From Bacillota bacterium (lineage in GTDB: Bacteria > Bacillota > Clostridia > Christensenellales > SZUA-584): 10,901 nt of DNA. Location of the stretch: the NCBI GenBank assembly GCA_023441905.1, contig JAEZNC010000033.1, forward strand, positions 1 through 10,901, given 5' to 3'. The notes under the pieces are model-generated. The model saw only the letters and a list, made by a program, of their open reading frames with translations, was not told the origin of the DNA and searched no databases. This document shows, in pieces, positions 1 through 6,776 of the stretch. Both the position numbers and the translations under genes were made by a program. Each line of letters starts with the position of its first letter. Positions within the stretch are counted from its first letter, which is position 1.

Positions 1-264
1 CGTGAAAACAGCCGGCTGCATACAAAGATGCCTGTCGAGCAGATCACAAACCTGTCGATATCGCAGTCTTTCACGCGGTCTGTGAATACCAATATTGCGG
101 TGCTGATCAGCGTGAGCCTTGTGTATATTCTCGCGTTTGCGTCCAACCTCGATGCGGTGCAGAGCTTCGCGCTGCCCATGGCCATCGGTGCCATCAGCGG
201 CTGCTATTCAACGATATGCATTGCGGGCCCGCTTTGGGTGATGTGGAAGAAACGTCACGCCTGA
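1..264 (+). CDS. secF: Protein translocase subunit SecF, C-terminal fragment
   Basis: The reading frame is open from base 1, so the gene starts outside the window and only about 87 C-terminal residues are seen. SecF is an inner-membrane RND-type protein that, with SecD and SecYEG, uses the proton gradient to pull exported proteins across the membrane. The fragment carries the family's end pattern: a DRIREN-like RENSR at the very start, then QSFTRSVNT, a hydrophobic span (IAVLISVSLVYILAF), and a last membrane segment around the motif FALPMAIGAISGCYST followed by IAGPLWV and a short basic tail. These segments correspond to the last two membrane helices of SecF. A strong terminator follows 43 bases after the stop, so this is the end of a transcription unit, probably secDF. 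The partial state is due only to the window edge. I am confident of the family; a fused SecDF protein cannot be excluded because the N-terminal part is missing. Confidence 0.9.
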   Translation, partial: RENSRLHTKMPVEQITNLSISQSFTRSVNTNIAVLISVSLVYILAFASNLDAVQSFALPMAIGAISGCYSTICIAGPLWVMWKKRHA

Positions 265-306
265 GGCGGCAGGAGATAGCGCTCGGCCATCTCTGATTAT
301 AAAGTC

Positions 307-350
307 AAAAGCGGCAGAAGCAGTTGTTCTTTGCTTCTGCCGCTTTTCTT
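307..350 (+). terminator. Intrinsic terminator of the secF unit
   Basis: A perfect 16-bp inverted repeat (307-322 pairs with 332-347) encloses a 9-base loop. The right arm ends in four T followed by CTT. The left arm begins with AAAA, so the hairpin could also stop transcripts from the other strand. It lies 43 bases after the secF stop and fits a strong rho-independent terminator. Confidence 0.88.
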
Positions 351-361
351 GTCTAAAGAAT

Positions 362-381
362 ACCCCGGTAGTGCCAGGGGT
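362..381. repeat. Bulged hairpin, possible remnant of an IS200/IS605-type end
   Basis: ACCCC (362-366) pairs with GGGGT (377-381) and the adjacent GG (367-368) pairs with CC (374-375). This leaves a single unpaired A at 376 and a five-base loop. Short palindromes with one bulged base and a small loop mark the ends of IS200/IS605 elements and their non-autonomous derivatives. No transposase is present nearby, so the link is weak. A second inverted pair, AAGGCTTT (387-394) and AAAGCCTT (460-467), lies just downstream and encloses AT-rich DNA. Confidence 0.25.
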
Positions 382-463
382 TCCAAAAGGCTTTAGCTAT
401 GAGTAAAATGTTTTTCACGATAGAATATACTTAATCTAAGATATAAATATTGATTTATGAAAG

Positions 464-647
464 CCTTCTCCTTGAGTAAACGCTGATTAATTCGGAACGC
501 TGTCTTGATGGCTGCTTCCGTGCTCTGCGGTGTCGCTGAAATCTCAAAATAGCGCTGCTATTCCCTCGATTTCGCTCCTTGCATAGCGCGAAATCCGCTC
601 ATCCATCCATCACTCCTTATTTAATCATTGTTTACTTGAGGAGAAGG
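464..647. mobile_element. MITE-like element with 27-bp terminal inverted repeats
   Basis: Bases 464-490 and the reverse complement of 621-647 match at 23 of 27 positions. Both read CCTTCTCCT, two variable bases, AGTAAAC, two variable bases, TGATTAA. The 184-bp unit encodes no convincing protein and contains smaller internal palindromes, such as GATTTCGC facing GCGAAATC around 570-590. Size, terminal inverted repeats and lack of a gene are what defines a miniature inverted-repeat transposable element. No clear target-site duplication is seen at the outer edges. The alternative is a large hairpin-forming intergenic repeat of another kind. The inverted repeat is directly visible; mobility is inferred. 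Confidence 0.6.
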
Positions 648-648
648 T

Positions 649-703
649 GGTGCGAAGCACCGGATGAGGTGTCAAAAAAGGCTGAGAAATCGAACACCTC
701 ATC
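649..703. repeat. Compound palindromic repeat next to the MITE-like element
   Basis: GGTGC-GAA-GCACC (649-661) forms a tight 5-bp hairpin. Overlapping this, GATGAGGTGT (663-672) is perfectly inverted at 694-703 across a 21-base spacer. The string running from the MITE's right end (CTTGAGGAGAAGG) through GCGAAGCACCGGATGAGGTG resembles short palindromic intergenic repeats that I recall as common in Clostridia. It may be the outer part of a larger composite element that includes 464-647. From 704 to about 835 I see no further structure or gene. Confidence 0.45.
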
Positions 704-836
704 AGTCGCCAGATTGCGCACCATACTATATTGGCTCACCTTAGCCAGTCATCGCCTGTTTGCGGCTGATGAGCTTTTGGCGATATGCTGATAATCCGGC
801 GTGAACGTAGGCCATTACCCCATCGGCACACCCGGC

Positions 837-865
837 TTGCATTGACGGGACGGACATGTTATCAT
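837..865 (+). promoter_or_regulatory. Probable extended -10 promoter for the HD/desulfurase/TtcA-like operon
   Basis: TATCAT (860-865) is preceded by TG at 857-858, giving the extended -10 form TGnTATCAT. A weak -35, TTGCAT (837-842), lies at the preferred 17-base distance. The predicted start of transcription, near 872, leaves a leader of about 50 bases before the first gene. A TTGACG at 842-847 is a better -35 by sequence but only 12 bases away, too close to pair with this -10. Confidence 0.5.
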
Positions 866-921
866 GACGGCAAAAAACACGATAAAACCATTGATTGTGC
901 AAACGAAAGAAGGATATACAT

Positions 922-1515
922 ATGGCATTTGTGCCGGACAGAGAGACGGCGTTAACGGTGCTGCACAAGCATGTGAAGCAGGAGAGTCTGCTGCGCCACG
1001 CGCTGACGGTGGAAGCCGTCATGCGGCATTTTGCAGAGGTATATAACGAAACGGATTCCGAAAAGTGGGCAGTGATTGGGCTCCTGCACGATATCGATTT
1101 TGAGAAATACCCCGAGCAGCACTGCCAAAAGGTGCGCGAACTTCTCGAGCCGGAGGGTTATCCGGAGGACTATATGCGCGCCATCGAGAGCCACGGTTAC
1201 AAGCTGGTGAGCGACGTGGAGCCAAAGCATGTGATGGAGAAAGCGCTTTACGCAACGGACGAACTGACGGGACTGATCGCGGCGACCGCGCTGATGCGCC
1301 CAAGCAAAAGCATACTTGATCTGGAGGTCAGCTCCGTCAAAAAGAAATGGAAGCAAAAGGGCTTCGCGGCGAATGTGGACCGCGATGTGATTCTGGACGG
1401 TGCGCGGATGCTTGGCATGGAACTCGATGAGCTTATTGCGCACACCATCGCAGGCATGCGCAAGGTGGCTGAGGAGATCGGGCTCAAGGGTGAAGCCGGG
1501 ACCGAGCTTGAATGA
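922..1515 (+). CDS. HD-domain phosphohydrolase-like protein
   Basis: This predicted 197-residue cytoplasmic protein belongs to the HD superfamily of metal-dependent phosphohydrolases. The expected metal-ligand order is visible: His26 (in RHALTVEAV), His56-Asp57 (in GLLHDIDFEKYP), His91 (in ESHGY) and Asp113 (in ATDEL). It is a stand-alone single-domain form, without the GAF, PAS or synthetase partners of signalling HD proteins. The substrate, possibly a nucleotide or other phosphate ester, cannot be told from sequence. I chose the ATG at 922 because AAGAAGGA ends 8 bases before it. An upstream in-frame TTG at 895 would add nine residues with no comparable ribosome site. The stop overlaps the start of the cysteine desulfurase gene in an ATGA junction, so it is translated with a sulfur-transfer operon. 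Its role there is not established. Confidence 0.85.
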   Translation: MAFVPDRETALTVLHKHVKQESLLRHALTVEAVMRHFAEVYNETDSEKWAVIGLLHDIDFEKYPEQHCQKVRELLEPEGYPEDYMRAIESHGYKLVSDVEPKHVMEKALYATDELTGLIAATALMRPSKSILDLEVSSVKKKWKQKGFAANVDRDVILDGARMLGMELDELIAHTIAGMRKVAEEIGLKGEAGTELE

Positions 1516-2642
1516 TGATCTATCTTGATTATGCGGCACACACCCCGCCCGACGCGGAAGTGACCGAGGCGTTCGTGCAGGCGTCGCGGCAATTTACCGC
1601 AAACGCGAATGCACCGTACCCGCCGGGGCAGGCGGCCAAATCGCGGCTCAGTGAGGCCGTGCGGCATATTGCGGCGCTGTTGAACGTGCCGCCCGAAGCG
1701 GTGATATTCACCTCCGGCGCCTCGGAATCCAACAACCTTGCCATTAAGGGTGTTGCCGAAAAATATAAAAAATACGGCAAGCATATCATTTCCACCCCGC
1801 TCGAGCATTCCTCGTTGAATGGGCCGCTCGCGTATTTGGTGCAGCAGGGGTTTGAGATTGAATACTGTGAGCTTAATTCCAACGGGACGGTGGATACCGC
1901 TCATTTGACATCATTGCTGCGAGACGACACGATACTCGTCTCCATATGCTGGGCAGACAGCGAGCTCGGCATCGTTCAGCCGATTCATGATATCGCGGCG
2001 ATGCTGGCCGTTCGCCCGCACTGTGTTTTTCATACAGACGCGACGCAGGCGGTGGGCAAGATTCCGATCAATTTTGACGGTATCGGTCTCGCGTCGTTTG
2101 CGCCTCACAAGTTTTTTGGGCTGGGCGGCAGCGGTGTGCTGATCCGCAGCGGCCATGTGATGCTCGAACCGCAGATACACGGCGGCATCAGCACCACACC
2201 GTTTCGCAGCGGCACGCCTGCGCTGGAGCTGGCCGTCGCGGCGGAAAAGGCGCTCGCGATTTCGGCGGCGGAACAGCCAACGCGGTATACGATCGTCGAA
2301 GCGTTGAACGCACAGCTCCGACGCGCGCTTGGCGGCATGTCCGGCGTGCGCATCAACAGCACAAGAGCTAGCGTGCCGCACATATTGAATATAAGCGTGC
2401 CGGGCGTCAGGACGGATGCGATACAGTCGCTTTTGGCCGAGCAGGGCATTTATGTCGCGACGCGGTCGGCCTGCTGCGCACCGGGCACCGTCTCACGTCC
2501 CGTGTATGCGCTGACGCATGACAAAAAAGCGGCGCTGTCCACGCTGCGCGTCAGCCTCAGCCATTTGACCGGTGAAGAGGATATCGATGCGTTTGCGCAG
2601 CACCTAAAAACAAGCATAGAGAAAGTCAGAGGGAATTCATGA
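1512..2642 (+). CDS. Cysteine desulfurase (NifS/IscS-like, class V aminotransferase)
   Basis: This 376-residue PLP enzyme of the NifS/IscS family removes sulfur from L-cysteine, giving alanine and an enzyme persulfide that is passed to acceptors. Visible landmarks are the N-terminal YLDYAA, the cofactor phosphate site TSGASESNN (67-75), His99 in LEHS, DATQAVGK (176-183) with the PLP-contacting Asp176 and Gln179, and the Schiff-base Lys200 in PHK. The persulfide cysteine is Cys321 in RSACCAPG, with a second Cys at 322, which is uncommon. It is slightly shorter than IscS (about 400 residues). The gene begins with two consecutive ATGs; the first (1512) overlaps the HD gene's stop, so translation is probably coupled. 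It overlaps the TtcA-like gene by four bases at its 3' end. That pairing suggests a sulfur donor for tRNA thiolation rather than a general Fe-S cluster role, and no IscU, IscR or SufB gene is adjacent. The family is secure and the assignment to tRNA sulfur is inferred. Confidence 0.92.
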   Translation: MMIYLDYAAHTPPDAEVTEAFVQASRQFTANANAPYPPGQAAKSRLSEAVRHIAALLNVPPEAVIFTSGASESNNLAIKGVAEKYKKYGKHIISTPLEHSSLNGPLAYLVQQGFEIEYCELNSNGTVDTAHLTSLLRDDTILVSICWADSELGIVQPIHDIAAMLAVRPHCVFHTDATQAVGKIPINFDGIGLASFAPHKFFGLGGSGVLIRSGHVMLEPQIHGGISTTPFRSGTPALELAVAAEKALAISAAEQPTRYTIVEALNAQLRRALGGMSGVRINSTRASVPHILNISVPGVRTDAIQSLLAEQGIYVATRSACCAPGTVSRPVYALTHDKKAALSTLRVSLSHLTGEEDIDAFAQHLKTSIEKVRGNS

Positions 2643-3505
2643 GCGACTGCGGTCAGGTGGAAAGAAGTATCATCAAAAAATACAGACGCGATATCTGGAA
2701 GAAATTTATATCGGCGGTCGACGCGTACGGGCTGATTCAGGAGGGCGACAAAATTGCCGTCTGCATGTCGGGCGGGAAGGACAGCATGCTGATGGCCAAG
2801 TGCATGCAGCAGCTTCACCGCTACAGCAAGTATCCGTTTGAGGTCGTCTACCTCGTGATGGACCCGGGCTATAACGACATGAACAGGCGGGTGATAGAGG
2901 AGAATGCGGAATTCTTAAACCTGTCGATTCAGGTGTTCCCCACACCGATATTCGACTATGTCGCCAAACTCGATAAATACCCGTGCTATATCTGCGCCCG
3001 CATGCGGCGCGGCTATCTTTACAAGCAGGCGAAGGAGCTCGGCTGCAACAAGATTGCGGTCGGACACCATTTTGACGATGTGATCGAGACGGTGCTGATG
3101 AGCCTGTTTTACAACGGCGAGTTCAAAACGATGATGCCCAAGCTCAAGAGCCGGAACTGGGAGGGTATGGAGCTAATCCGCCCGATGTACCGCGTGAAGG
3201 AGCGGGATATCATCGCGTGGAAGAATCATAACGACCTTAAGTTTATACAGTGCGCCTGCCGTCTGACAGAAAACTGCGTGCTCGACGACGGTGGCATGGG
3301 CTCCAAGCGGCAAGAGACCAAGCAGCTGATTAAAAAGCTGCGCCAGACGAACCCGAGCATCGACAATAACATATTTAACAGCATACACGACATCAATCTG
3401 GATACCGTGATCGGCTTCCATTTCAAAGGCAAGAAAACGGATTTTGCGGCGCAGTACGCGCAGGAAACGGTGTATGAGGGTGCGGAAGACGACGCTGAAT
3501 TTTAA
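2639..3505 (+). CDS. TtcA-family tRNA thiolation ATP pyrophosphatase
   Basis: This 288-residue PP-loop ATPase resembles TtcA, which activates cytidine 32 of tRNA by adenylation and replaces its oxygen with sulfur using a [4Fe-4S] cluster. The sequence shows the PP-loop SGGKDS (44-49), a CxxC pair at Cys116 and Cys119 in YPCYICARMRRG (TtcA proteins have a closely similar CxxC-x-RxRRG), the GHHFDDVIET block (142-151), and a later cysteine group at 205, 207 and 213. One of these may supply the third cluster ligand. The early arrangement fits TtcA better than ThiI, MnmA or TilS: there is no THUMP, rhodanese or lysidine-synthetase C-terminal region. The start overlaps the desulfurase stop (ATGA), tying sulfur production to sulfur use. 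A terminator follows 15 bases after the stop. The family call is firm. The exact tRNA base modified is inferred and could be another thiolation. Confidence 0.85.
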   Translation: MSDCGQVERSIIKKYRRDIWKKFISAVDAYGLIQEGDKIAVCMSGGKDSMLMAKCMQQLHRYSKYPFEVVYLVMDPGYNDMNRRVIEENAEFLNLSIQVFPTPIFDYVAKLDKYPCYICARMRRGYLYKQAKELGCNKIAVGHHFDDVIETVLMSLFYNGEFKTMMPKLKSRNWEGMELIRPMYRVKERDIIAWKNHNDLKFIQCACRLTENCVLDDGGMGSKRQETKQLIKKLRQTNPSIDNNIFNSIHDINLDTVIGFHFKGKKTDFAAQYAQETVYEGAEDDAEF

Positions 3506-3520
3506 TCATCATGAATCAAT

Positions 3521-3550
3521 CAGCGCTTGTATCAGGCGCTGTTTTTTGTT
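3521..3550 (+). terminator. Intrinsic terminator of the HD/desulfurase/TtcA-like operon
   Basis: CAGCGC (3521-3526) pairs with GCGCTG (3536-3541) across a nine-base loop, followed directly by six T and then GTTT. It lies 15 bases past the last stop codon. The stem is short but GC-rich, and the T-run is good. Confidence 0.8.
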
Positions 3551-3626
3551 TCTCTTCCGTAGGGCGTTTATCGCAAAAATGGGTTCGCCGGGGCGCCGCG
3601 CTGTCATTCAACCCGGTACGTGAGGA

Positions 3627-3821
3627 TCACGGAGCGCCGCCGTTCGACTGTATCGAAACCTTCAGCATCGTGCAATCCTTTTGCACAGTAATATCCGCGT
3701 AAATCCAGTCACTCGCCTCACTCAGCTCGTAGCGATAATCCGTGCCGTTTGCTGATAGCAGCAGCCCGGCTTTAGATGCACAGCTGACCTGTAGGTAAAT
3801 ACGCAGCGTCTGCCGCTTGTG
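3627..3821 (-). pseudogene. Possible decayed 3' end of a gene (about 64 residues)
   Basis: On the - strand the frame from 3821 down to the TGA at 3629-3627 is open for 64 codons and reads like real protein: HKRQTLRIYLQVSCASKAG, then LLLSANGTDYRYELSEASDW, ending QSNGGAP. It has alternating hydrophobic residues and believable amino-acid balance. There is no start codon with a ribosome site, and an in-frame TAG (at 3824-3822) closes it upstream, so it looks like the tail of a broken gene. I do not recognise the family. It could also be a chance open frame; the evidence is only the look of the translation. The rest of the 3551-4020 intergenic stretch shows no other gene. Confidence 0.3.
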
Positions 3822-3937
3822 CTAAGACAGGGTGTGTTGTTTTGTGGCCTTTCGTTAAATGCCGTACAAAAATAGCCATTTGCTATGTCCGCAACTTTGG
3901 AGCATTTGGAGGGAAAGTATGGGTGGTGGCTTAATCG

Positions 3938-4020
3938 TTTCAAATTTATTGTAATTTATACATTATTCTCTCACATATTTCTCACAAATTCTCTTTATTT
4001 TTAAGGGTACAAGGCATTAA
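3938..4020 (+). promoter_or_regulatory. AT-rich control region with 11-bp-phased TCTCACA repeats
   Basis: TCTCACA occurs at 3969-3975 and again at 3980-3986, exactly 11 bases apart, and TTCTC recurs at 3966, 3979 and 3989. Direct repeats spaced by one helical turn are the usual binding layout for OmpR/PhoB-type response regulators, and the operon downstream encodes one. Two promoter placements are possible. One is TTTCAA (3938-3943) with CATTAT (3961-3966) at 17 bases, which puts the repeats at the transcription start. The other is a weak -10 CATTAA (4015-4020) with the repeats upstream, overlapping a poor -35, as in PhoB-type activation. I cannot choose between them. That this region controls the operon is inferred from position. 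Confidence 0.4.
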
Positions 4021-4042
4021 TTTGGAAATGTGGAGGAATAAA

Positions 4043-5146
4043 ATGAAACGTTTTTTATCGCTACTCCTTATTGTTTTGATGACATTATCATTGTTGGCCG
4101 GCTGCAGTGGGACTGCCGACAATAACGCTGCCGCATCCGCAAGCCAGACTGAAAATCCGTCGCCGAGCGCTGAGCCATCAAGCTCTTCGGTCCCGTCGGA
4201 TTCACCTGAAACAAGCCCGAGCAGTGACGGTACAGAAGCATCGGGCATGCTCGAACATCAAACCGATTCGCAGGATGCGCCTATTGTGTATATGACCACC
4301 GATATCAGCCCGGAGGGATTGATGGCCGTTTATGAAGCTTTGGGCCGTACCCCAACCGGCAAAGTGGCGGTTAAGCTGCATACCGGTGAGGGGGTAAACA
4401 GTTATAATCTTGAGCCCGATTTTATTAAAGACTTTGTCCAATCGGTAGATGGCACAATTGTTGAGTGTAACACGGCATACGGCGGGGCCCGTGCCAACAC
4501 AGCGCTGCATATGCAGGTAGCGGAAGACCGCGGGTATACGGCTATCGCCACAGTGGATATTATGGATGCCGACGGGGGCACCGAAATTCCTGTGAACGGC
4601 GGTACCCATCTGACTACAAATCAGGTTGGCTCTCATTTTATGAATTACGACTTTTTTGTAGTGCTGTCTCATTTTAAAGGCCATGCGATGGGTGGATTCG
4701 GCGGCGCGTTAAAAAACATGTCCATCGGTATCGCTTCGTCGGAAGGAAAGTCGTTAATCCACAGTGCCGGAAAAGCCAAGTCAGGCATAAGCCCGGGTAC
4801 GCCTGCCGATAGTTTTACCGAAAGCATGGCAGAGGCGGCGAAATCCGTGTATGACTACATGGACAACGGAAACAACATGCTCTTTATCAACGTGATGAAC
4901 AACATCTCGGTAGACTGCGATTGTAACGGTTCCCCCGCGAAACCGGATATGCTTGACATTGGCATACTGGCCTCCCTTGATCCGGTAGCTTTGGATCAAG
5001 CCTGCGTGGATTTGATTTATGCCGCTCCGGACAGCAAATCCGTTATACGACGCATTGAAGTAAGAAACGGGACGCATATACTCGAACATGCGCAAAAAAT
5101 AGGGTTTGGCAGCCGTGAATACCGCCTGGTGAGCATTGATGATTGA
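4043..5146 (+). CDS. DUF362-domain lipoprotein
   Basis: This predicted 367-residue surface lipoprotein has a signal peptide (MKRFLSLLLIVLMTLSLLAGC) with lipobox LAGC, so Cys21 would be lipidated after cleavage. A Ser/Pro/Glu-rich linker (about 22-75) leads to a DUF362-like domain (about 80-360). The domain is recognised by VAVKLHTGE, the block VVLSHFKGHAMGGFGGALKN (207-225), SSEGK, and the late motif DPVALDQACVDL (313-324). A Cys-Asp-Cys pair (292-294) lies where metal or cluster binding might occur. The linked ferredoxin domain of some DUF362 proteins is absent. The biochemical function of DUF362 is not known to me. The ATG at 4043 was chosen because GGAGG (4032-4036) is six bases upstream and gives a proper signal peptide; earlier in-frame starts (4022, 4028) only lengthen the basic end. 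It overlaps the permease gene by eight bases, suggesting the two act together at the membrane. Confidence 0.87.
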   Translation: MKRFLSLLLIVLMTLSLLAGCSGTADNNAAASASQTENPSPSAEPSSSSVPSDSPETSPSSDGTEASGMLEHQTDSQDAPIVYMTTDISPEGLMAVYEALGRTPTGKVAVKLHTGEGVNSYNLEPDFIKDFVQSVDGTIVECNTAYGGARANTALHMQVAEDRGYTAIATVDIMDADGGTEIPVNGGTHLTTNQVGSHFMNYDFFVVLSHFKGHAMGGFGGALKNMSIGIASSEGKSLIHSAGKAKSGISPGTPADSFTESMAEAAKSVYDYMDNGNNMLFINVMNNISVDCDCNGSPAKPDMLDIGILASLDPVALDQACVDLIYAAPDSKSVIRRIEVRNGTHILEHAQKIGFGSREYRLVSIDD

Positions 5147-6047
5147 GGTCCTCAAGCGGGAGGGGATATATCTTTGGTATTACTTTTCCGTTCAATTTGA
5201 ACAGATCTATCCGTATTGGGTAATAGGCATTGTTCTGGGATCGCTCATTTCAGTATTCGGAAAGCAAAGAATACATCACCTGTTTGCCAAATTGCAAAAC
5301 AAAAAGTTTGGGGTATTGGGGGCGATCCCGGCAAGCATGCTCGGGATCGCCTCGCCGCTTTGCATGTATGGAACCATTCCTATCGCCGCCTCGTTTTCTG
5401 AAAAAGGAATGAGAGACGATTGGCTGGCTGCATTTATGATGAGCTCGATATTGCTCAATCCCCAGCTGATTATTTACAGCGCGGCACTTGGAACAGTGGC
5501 TCTCGTGATTCGTGTGGCATTAAGCCTGCTGTGCGGAATAACAGCCGGCCTGTGTGTTCGGGTTTTTTATGCCAGCAAAGGCAAGAGCTTTTTTAATTTT
5601 TCGGGTGTCGGCAAGCTGGCCACCCATGATACCGACCCGAATCTGCTGATACGCTTGCTTAAGAACATATGGCGGAACGTCAAAACAACCGGGCCTTATT
5701 TTCTTTTGGGCATTGTGCTTTCCGCTGTCTTTCAGCGGTATGTTTCTTCTGAAGCGTTTGCAGACCTATTCGGGGACGAGCGGGGTTTCGGTGTGCTGAT
5801 GGCGGCAACGATAGGGGTCCCGTTGTATATGTGCGGCGGCGGGACAATTCCGTTGCTGCAGGAATGGCTGTGGAGCGGTATGAGTATGGGATCGGCCGCT
5901 GCTTTTATGATTACTGGCCCTGCCACCAAAATAACAAATCTCGGTGCTGTGAAGATTGTGCTTGGGGTCAAGCGGTTTGTGCTTTATATTCTGTTCAGTG
6001 TTGCCTTTGCTTTTTTATCCGGCCTATTGGTTGACTTGATTGTGTGA
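5139..6047 (+). CDS. Membrane permease of the ArsP/SO_0444 type (PF03773-like)
   Basis: This integral membrane protein of about 302 residues has roughly eight hydrophobic spans in two half-repeats. Each half has a family hallmark: SPLCMYGTIPIA (72-83, Cys75) and LYMCGGGTIPLL (229-240, Cys232). These paired Cys/Gly motifs occur in the permease family that includes ArsP (export of trivalent organoarsenicals) and the SO_0444 group (linked to copper and zinc efflux). TGPATKITNLGAVK (259-272) is another conserved loop. The paired cysteines are consistent with soft-metal or thiol-reactive substrates, but the cargo is not determinable. I chose the ATG at 5139, with GGTGAG (5128-5133) five bases upstream inside the lipoprotein gene; a TTG at 5136 is possible. 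The eight-base overlap and the regulatory genes 57 bases downstream suggest one operon. Confidence 0.87.
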   Translation: MIEVLKREGIYLWYYFSVQFEQIYPYWVIGIVLGSLISVFGKQRIHHLFAKLQNKKFGVLGAIPASMLGIASPLCMYGTIPIAASFSEKGMRDDWLAAFMMSSILLNPQLIIYSAALGTVALVIRVALSLLCGITAGLCVRVFYASKGKSFFNFSGVGKLATHDTDPNLLIRLLKNIWRNVKTTGPYFLLGIVLSAVFQRYVSSEAFADLFGDERGFGVLMAATIGVPLYMCGGGTIPLLQEWLWSGMSMGSAAAFMITGPATKITNLGAVKIVLGVKRFVLYILFSVAFAFLSGLLVDLIV

Positions 6048-6104
6048 CGGGCTGGATTGGGCGTTCCGGAAGATGTATACTGTATGAGGAAAAGGAGGCG
6101 ATAT

Positions 6105-6776
6105 ATGGTGAGATTGCTGATTGTTGATGACGATATCCATCTTCGCAAACTCGTACTGACATACGGAGAGCTGGAAGGCTTTCAGTGCGAGGAAGCGGAA
6201 AATGGTCAGAAAGCCATCGACATAATCAATGAGCTGCATTTTGATATCGTGGTGCTGGATGTGATGATGCCGGGGCTCGACGGTTTTGAGACGCTTGCGG
6301 AAATACGCAAGCAAAGCCAGGTTCCGGTGATTATGCTGACCTCCCGCAACGAGGAATACGACAAGCTGCTGGGCTTTAACTTGGGGGCAGACGATTATGT
6401 GCCAAAACCGTTCAGTCCAAAGGAGCTGATGGCCCGTATTCGCGCCGTGCTCAAACGCAGCGGTAAACCGAGCGACACACTCATATTCGGAGAGCTTTGT
6501 ATTTCTCCCGGATCGAGAAGAGCTTCCGCGGGTGATAAAGTGTTCAGTCTGCCGCCCAAAGAGTTTGATTTGTTATTGTATCTTGCGCAAAATGAAAGGC
6601 TTGTGCTCAGCCGGGAACAGCTGTTGAACAGGGTTTGGGGATACGGCTATTACGGTGATGCCCGCACGGTGGATACGCATATCAAATCACTGCGGGAACA
6701 TCTGGGTGAATATCGGAAAACCATTCAAACCGTATGGGGAATTGGATATAAATTTGAATATGAAGAAACAGTGTAA
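6105..6776 (+). CDS. OmpR/PhoB-family response regulator
   Basis: This 223-residue DNA-binding regulator is phosphorylated by the sensor kinase encoded next. The receiver domain (1-115) has the acidic pocket Asp8-Asp9, phospho-acceptor Asp52 in VVLDVMMPGLDG, switch Thr79 in MLTSRN, and Lys101 in VPKPFSP. A winged-helix DNA-binding domain (about 125-220) shows LPPKEFDLLLYLAQN, the REQLLNRVWGY recognition region and RTVDTHIKSLREHL, ending in QTVWGIGYKFE, all typical of OmpR-type regulators. The start was set at the ATG at 6105, six bases after AGGAGG (6093-6098); an in-frame ATG at 6057 would add sixteen residues before the conserved beginning. The 3' end overlaps the kinase start by 17 bases. 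Likely targets are its own operon, through the phased repeats near 3969-3993. Confidence 0.95.
   Translation: MVRLLIVDDDIHLRKLVLTYGELEGFQCEEAENGQKAIDIINELHFDIVVLDVMMPGLDGFETLAEIRKQSQVPVIMLTSRNEEYDKLLGFNLGADDYVPKPFSPKELMARIRAVLKRSGKPSDTLIFGELCISPGSRRASAGDKVFSLPPKEFDLLLYLAQNERLVLSREQLLNRVWGYGYYGDARTVDTHIKSLREHLGEYRKTIQTVWGIGYKFEYEETV

Noticed and set aside
765..785. CTGATGAG followed by CGA, resembling a hammerhead ribozyme core
   Set aside because: The second core strand should read CGAAA; here it is CGATAT, and no flanking stems I and III are evident.
579..791. 70-residue open frame in the repeat region
   Set aside because: It spans the right MITE arm and the nested palindrome, has no ribosome site and no recognisable domain.
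741..1022. 93-residue open frame on the - strand, ending in SAYRQKLISRKQAMTG
   Set aside because: Half of it is a shadow of the HD gene; the rest lies in repeat-like DNA and matches no family I know. A fragment of an insertion element remains possible but unsupported.
3919..3954. Eleven-codon ORF after GGAGGG, possible leader peptide
   Set aside because: No run of a single regulatory amino acid, no attenuator hairpin before the lipoprotein gene, and the predicted transcription start lies downstream of its start codon.
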